The position numbers and the translations under genes are program-made. DNA of 64,000 nucleotides, taken from positions 434,001-498,000 of the forward strand of contig NZ_JAJCVJ010000002.1 of the NCBI RefSeq assembly GCF_020567425.1, read 5' to 3'. This document shows positions 61,853-64,000 of this stretch, in pieces; position 1 is the stretch's first letter, and the number at the start of each line of letters is the position of its first letter. Source of the DNA: Salinirubrum litoreum. Lineage in GTDB: Archaea > Halobacteriota > Halobacteria > Halobacteriales > Haloferacaceae. The notes below the pieces were generated by a model. The model did no database searches and had not been told where the DNA came from. It saw nothing but the letters and a program-made list of their open reading frames with translations.

Positions 61853-63334
61853 ATGGAGCCGAACGTCCTCCTCGTCGTCCTCGACAGCGTCCGGTCGGCC
61901 AACGCCTCGGTCGACGGCTACCCCGAACCGACGACACCCTTCCTCGACCGGTTCGCCGACTCGGCGACCCACTACACGCAGGCGCGCTCGCCCGGATCGT
62001 GGTCTCTGCCGAGCCACACCTCCGTCTTCACCGGCCTGCACGTCGCCGAGCACCGCGTCACCGAACCGGATCACCGCCTCGAACCGGGCAACACCGTCTT
62101 CGAGGACCTCCAGTCGGCGGGCTACGACACCGCCGTCTTCTCCGAGAACCCGTGGCTCACGACGATGGACATGGGACTGGACGCCGGCTTCGACACCGTC
62201 GAGGGCGCACAGAACGTCCTCTTTCCGGAGGGGGCGAACCCGGTGGAGTTCACGGCCCGCGAGGGCCAGGGCCAGTACCGCGCGTTCCTCCGGTACTGTC
62301 TCGACCACGAACACCCCGCGAAATCGTTCGCAAACGGCGTGGCGAACAAACTCGCGTGGGACTTCCCGGCGCTCGTCCCGGACTCGCTCACCGCCTCCGC
62401 GCCCGCCGACGCCTACGTCGATCGGTTCCTCGACTGGCAGGCCGACCGTGACGACCCCTGGGCGGCCTGCGTCAACCTGATGGACGCCCACGCGCCCTAC
62501 GAACCCCTGCCCGACCACGACCTGTGGGCCGACGACGCACTCCGGAGACACCAGCGCGACCTCGACAAACACGTCTGGTCGTTCCACGCGGGCGACGCCC
62601 CGTGGTGGCTCTGCCGAGCCTTCGAGGCGCTGTACGACGGGACGATCCGGCAGGCGGACGCCGCCGTCGAGAACCTCGTCCGGACGCTCGACGAACGCGG
62701 CGTCCTCGACGACACGCTGGTCGTCGTCACCGCCGACCACGGCGAGGGGTTCGGCGAGGTGGACCGCCTGAAGGGCACCCGCCTCGTCGGCCACGTCGAG
62801 GGCATCCACGAGCGCCAACTCCACGTTCCTCTGCTCGTGAAGCGTCCCGGCCAGCAGACCGGCGAGACCGTCCGCGACCCCGCTACACTCACCAACTTCC
62901 CGGCGGTCGTCGAGTCGGTCAGAGACGCCCCCGAGACGACGACCAGCGACGACGCGCCGGCCACCTTCGCGGACGGCCCCGTCATCGCCTCCTCGCACGG
63001 ACTGACCGAACCGAACATGGCACTCGCCGAGGAGTACTGTGACAGCGACGACCTCTGGCAGTTCCGGGGCGACATGCTGGCGGTGTACGAGTCGGCTGGC
63101 GATGACACAGCCGAGGGTGCCGTCGCGAAGTACGCGACGTGGGGTGACGAGGCAGTGACGGTCCGGGCGGTCGACGCCGAGACGAGTTACGTCCGGGCAG
63201 ACGACGACGGCGGGCGAGTCGCCGACGTCTTCGACGACCTCGTGGACGCAGGTGTCCGCGGCGAGGGGACCGACGTGGACGACGTGGACGACGCGACGCG
63301 ACAGCGACTCCGGGACCTGGGCTACGCCGAGTAG
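61853..63334 (+). CDS. Sulfatase-family (alkaline phosphatase superfamily) protein
   Basis: 493 residues from ATG 61853. NVLLVVLDSVRSANASVDGY provides metal ligands; the modified-residue loop is SPGSWSLPSHTSVFTG, with Ser in place of the Cys/Ser of the C/S-x-P-S-R sulfatase motif and His instead of Arg; VVTADHGEGFGE provides the second metal site. The C-terminal ~150 residues are acidic. Sulfatases, phosphonate hydrolases and phosphoglycerol transferases share this fold, so the activity is open. Haloarchaeal surface glycans are often sulfated, making glycan processing a plausible role. Confidence 0.85.
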   Translation: MEPNVLLVVLDSVRSANASVDGYPEPTTPFLDRFADSATHYTQARSPGSWSLPSHTSVFTGLHVAEHRVTEPDHRLEPGNTVFEDLQSAGYDTAVFSENPWLTTMDMGLDAGFDTVEGAQNVLFPEGANPVEFTAREGQGQYRAFLRYCLDHEHPAKSFANGVANKLAWDFPALVPDSLTASAPADAYVDRFLDWQADRDDPWAACVNLMDAHAPYEPLPDHDLWADDALRRHQRDLDKHVWSFHAGDAPWWLCRAFEALYDGTIRQADAAVENLVRTLDERGVLDDTLVVVTADHGEGFGEVDRLKGTRLVGHVEGIHERQLHVPLLVKRPGQQTGETVRDPATLTNFPAVVESVRDAPETTTSDDAPATFADGPVIASSHGLTEPNMALAEEYCDSDDLWQFRGDMLAVYESAGDDTAEGAVAKYATWGDEAVTVRAVDAETSYVRADDDGGRVADVFDDLVDAGVRGEGTDVDDVDDATRQRLRDLGYAE

Positions 63335-63374
63335 CCGGTGCCGTTTTCTCCCCGGCGACGCTACCTCGGGAGCG

Positions 63375-63914
63375 ATGCCGGAAACGCCCTCCACGCTCGT
63401 CGCCGCCGCGGACGCGACCTCCGAACTGCTGTACGCCGCGGGCAGTCTCCTCGCACTACTCGTCGGTGTCGTCGCTACTGCCGCCGGTCTCGTCGCCGGG
63501 GCCGGCGGCGACCTGGTCCCCGGCGCGATACTCCTCGTCGTCGGGGTCGCGTTCCTCCTGCTCGGTGCGGCCACGACCCGGCGCGGCCGACGACGCATCG
63601 CCCGCCGGCACGGGCCGACCGCGTTCGGGAGACGGCCGACCGTCGAGTCGCGGATCGTCCGTCCCGAGGAGTCGTTCGACGGCCGGTGTGTCCGCTGTGG
63701 CGCGTCGGTCGAGTCCGGCGCGGTCCGCCGGTACCGCGAAGAGACGCTCGTGGCCGGCGTCCCCCTCTACACCCACGAGACCGGCGAGAACGCCTACTGT
63801 CTCGACTGTGCACTCGACGAGTTCGGCGTGCGTGACGACACGACAGACACCGACGCCGACGCGCTCGACGCACTGGCCGAGCGTGAGTCGGAGACGACGG
63901 AAGCGACTCAGTAG
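63375..63914 (+). CDS. Membrane protein with a C-terminal zinc-ribbon-like domain
   Basis: 179 residues from ATG 63375. Two N-terminal helices (LLYAAGSLLALLVGVVATAA and LVPGAILLVVGVAFLLLGA), a basic linker (RRGRRRIARRHG), then CVRCGASVESG and YCLDCALDEFG, i.e. two CxxC knuckles ~45 residues apart. An acidic tail ends the protein. No family assigned; a membrane-anchored zinc-ribbon domain could act as a sensor. Confidence 0.7.
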   Translation: MPETPSTLVAAADATSELLYAAGSLLALLVGVVATAAGLVAGAGGDLVPGAILLVVGVAFLLLGAATTRRGRRRIARRHGPTAFGRRPTVESRIVRPEESFDGRCVRCGASVESGAVRRYREETLVAGVPLYTHETGENAYCLDCALDEFGVRDDTTDTDADALDALAERESETTEATQ

Positions 63915-63973
63915 TCTGTCGGCGTCGTCACTCGCCGGCGAGCGACCGCAGAAGAACCGAAAGCGTCCGCCCT

Positions 63974-64000
63974 CAGATGTCCGCCTCGAAGTCTTCGAGG
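63974..64000 (-). CDS. 3' end of a gene running off the right edge
   Basis: On the minus strand a frame reading ...LEDFEADI ends with TGA at 63974-63976. Only eight codons are inside the window. It is convergent with the gene ending at 63914. Product not identifiable. Confidence 0.35.

Overview
The window is chromosomal DNA from a haloarchaeon (class Halobacteria). The evidence is very high GC coding sequence, strongly acidic proteins, TATA boxes about 27-31 nt upstream of start codons (leaderless mRNAs), archaeal information-processing genes (Hel308 helicase, KEOPS subunit Cgi121, archaeal DnaG, CDC48), a halolysin-type Tat protease, a PGF-CTERM surface protein and intron-containing tRNA genes. 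I cannot name the genus. No plasmid, provirus, intact transposase gene or CRISPR array is visible. It looks like core chromosome broken by structured non-coding islands.

Layout. 1-7.4 kb: amino-sugar nucleotide cluster: glmS (cut by the left edge), an asparagine-synthetase-like protein, a glmU-type nucleotidyltransferase and glmM, with a Tat-exported protein that fuses a cysteine-less DsbA-like domain to a zinc deacylase. 7.4-12 kb: PadR-like regulator, Tat rhodanese lipoprotein with an N-glycosylation-sequon tail, an acetyltransferase remnant, ilvD. 12-24 kb: acyl-CoA dehydrogenase, DUF5787 protein, hel308 overlapping cgi121, a winged-helix regulator behind nested palindromes, an 805-residue protein of unknown function, a TreS-like GH13 enzyme, a DUF389 membrane protein. 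24-31 kb: ABC exporter, halolysin with four fibronectin-like repeats, PGF-CTERM lipoprotein. 31-39 kb: two tiny zinc-ribbon proteins, DUF357, thioredoxin reductase, an alpha/beta hydrolase, an Hsp20-like protein with cdc48, an HTH/zinc regulator divergent from a membrane protein. 39-44 kb: ACT-hom operon preceded by a predicted leader ORF, dnaG, nitroreductase. 44-52 kb: ABC1 kinase with hsp20, HPP-Usp transporter, uridine phosphorylase, DUF5802, hemL, tRNA-Met. 52-64 kb: DUF7504-type proteins, SDR, a GATE-domain permease, sugar epimerase-like and gamma-carbonic-anhydrase-like proteins, an RNA-binding/UPF0200 kinase operon, YccF, tRNA-Arg, sulfatase.

Main unexplained signals: (i) a degenerate composite non-coding repeat present in seven intergenic regions on both strands; (ii) a 34-codon, threonine-rich, apparently leaderless ORF whose stop overlaps the start of the ACT-hom operon; (iii) a 148-bp element that duplicates the last 23 nt of the tRNA-Arg locus and carries an inverted T-arm copy; (iv) the DsbA-like/deacylase fusion; (v) the 805-residue helix-hairpin-helix protein. 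All gene names are from reading motifs, without database searches.
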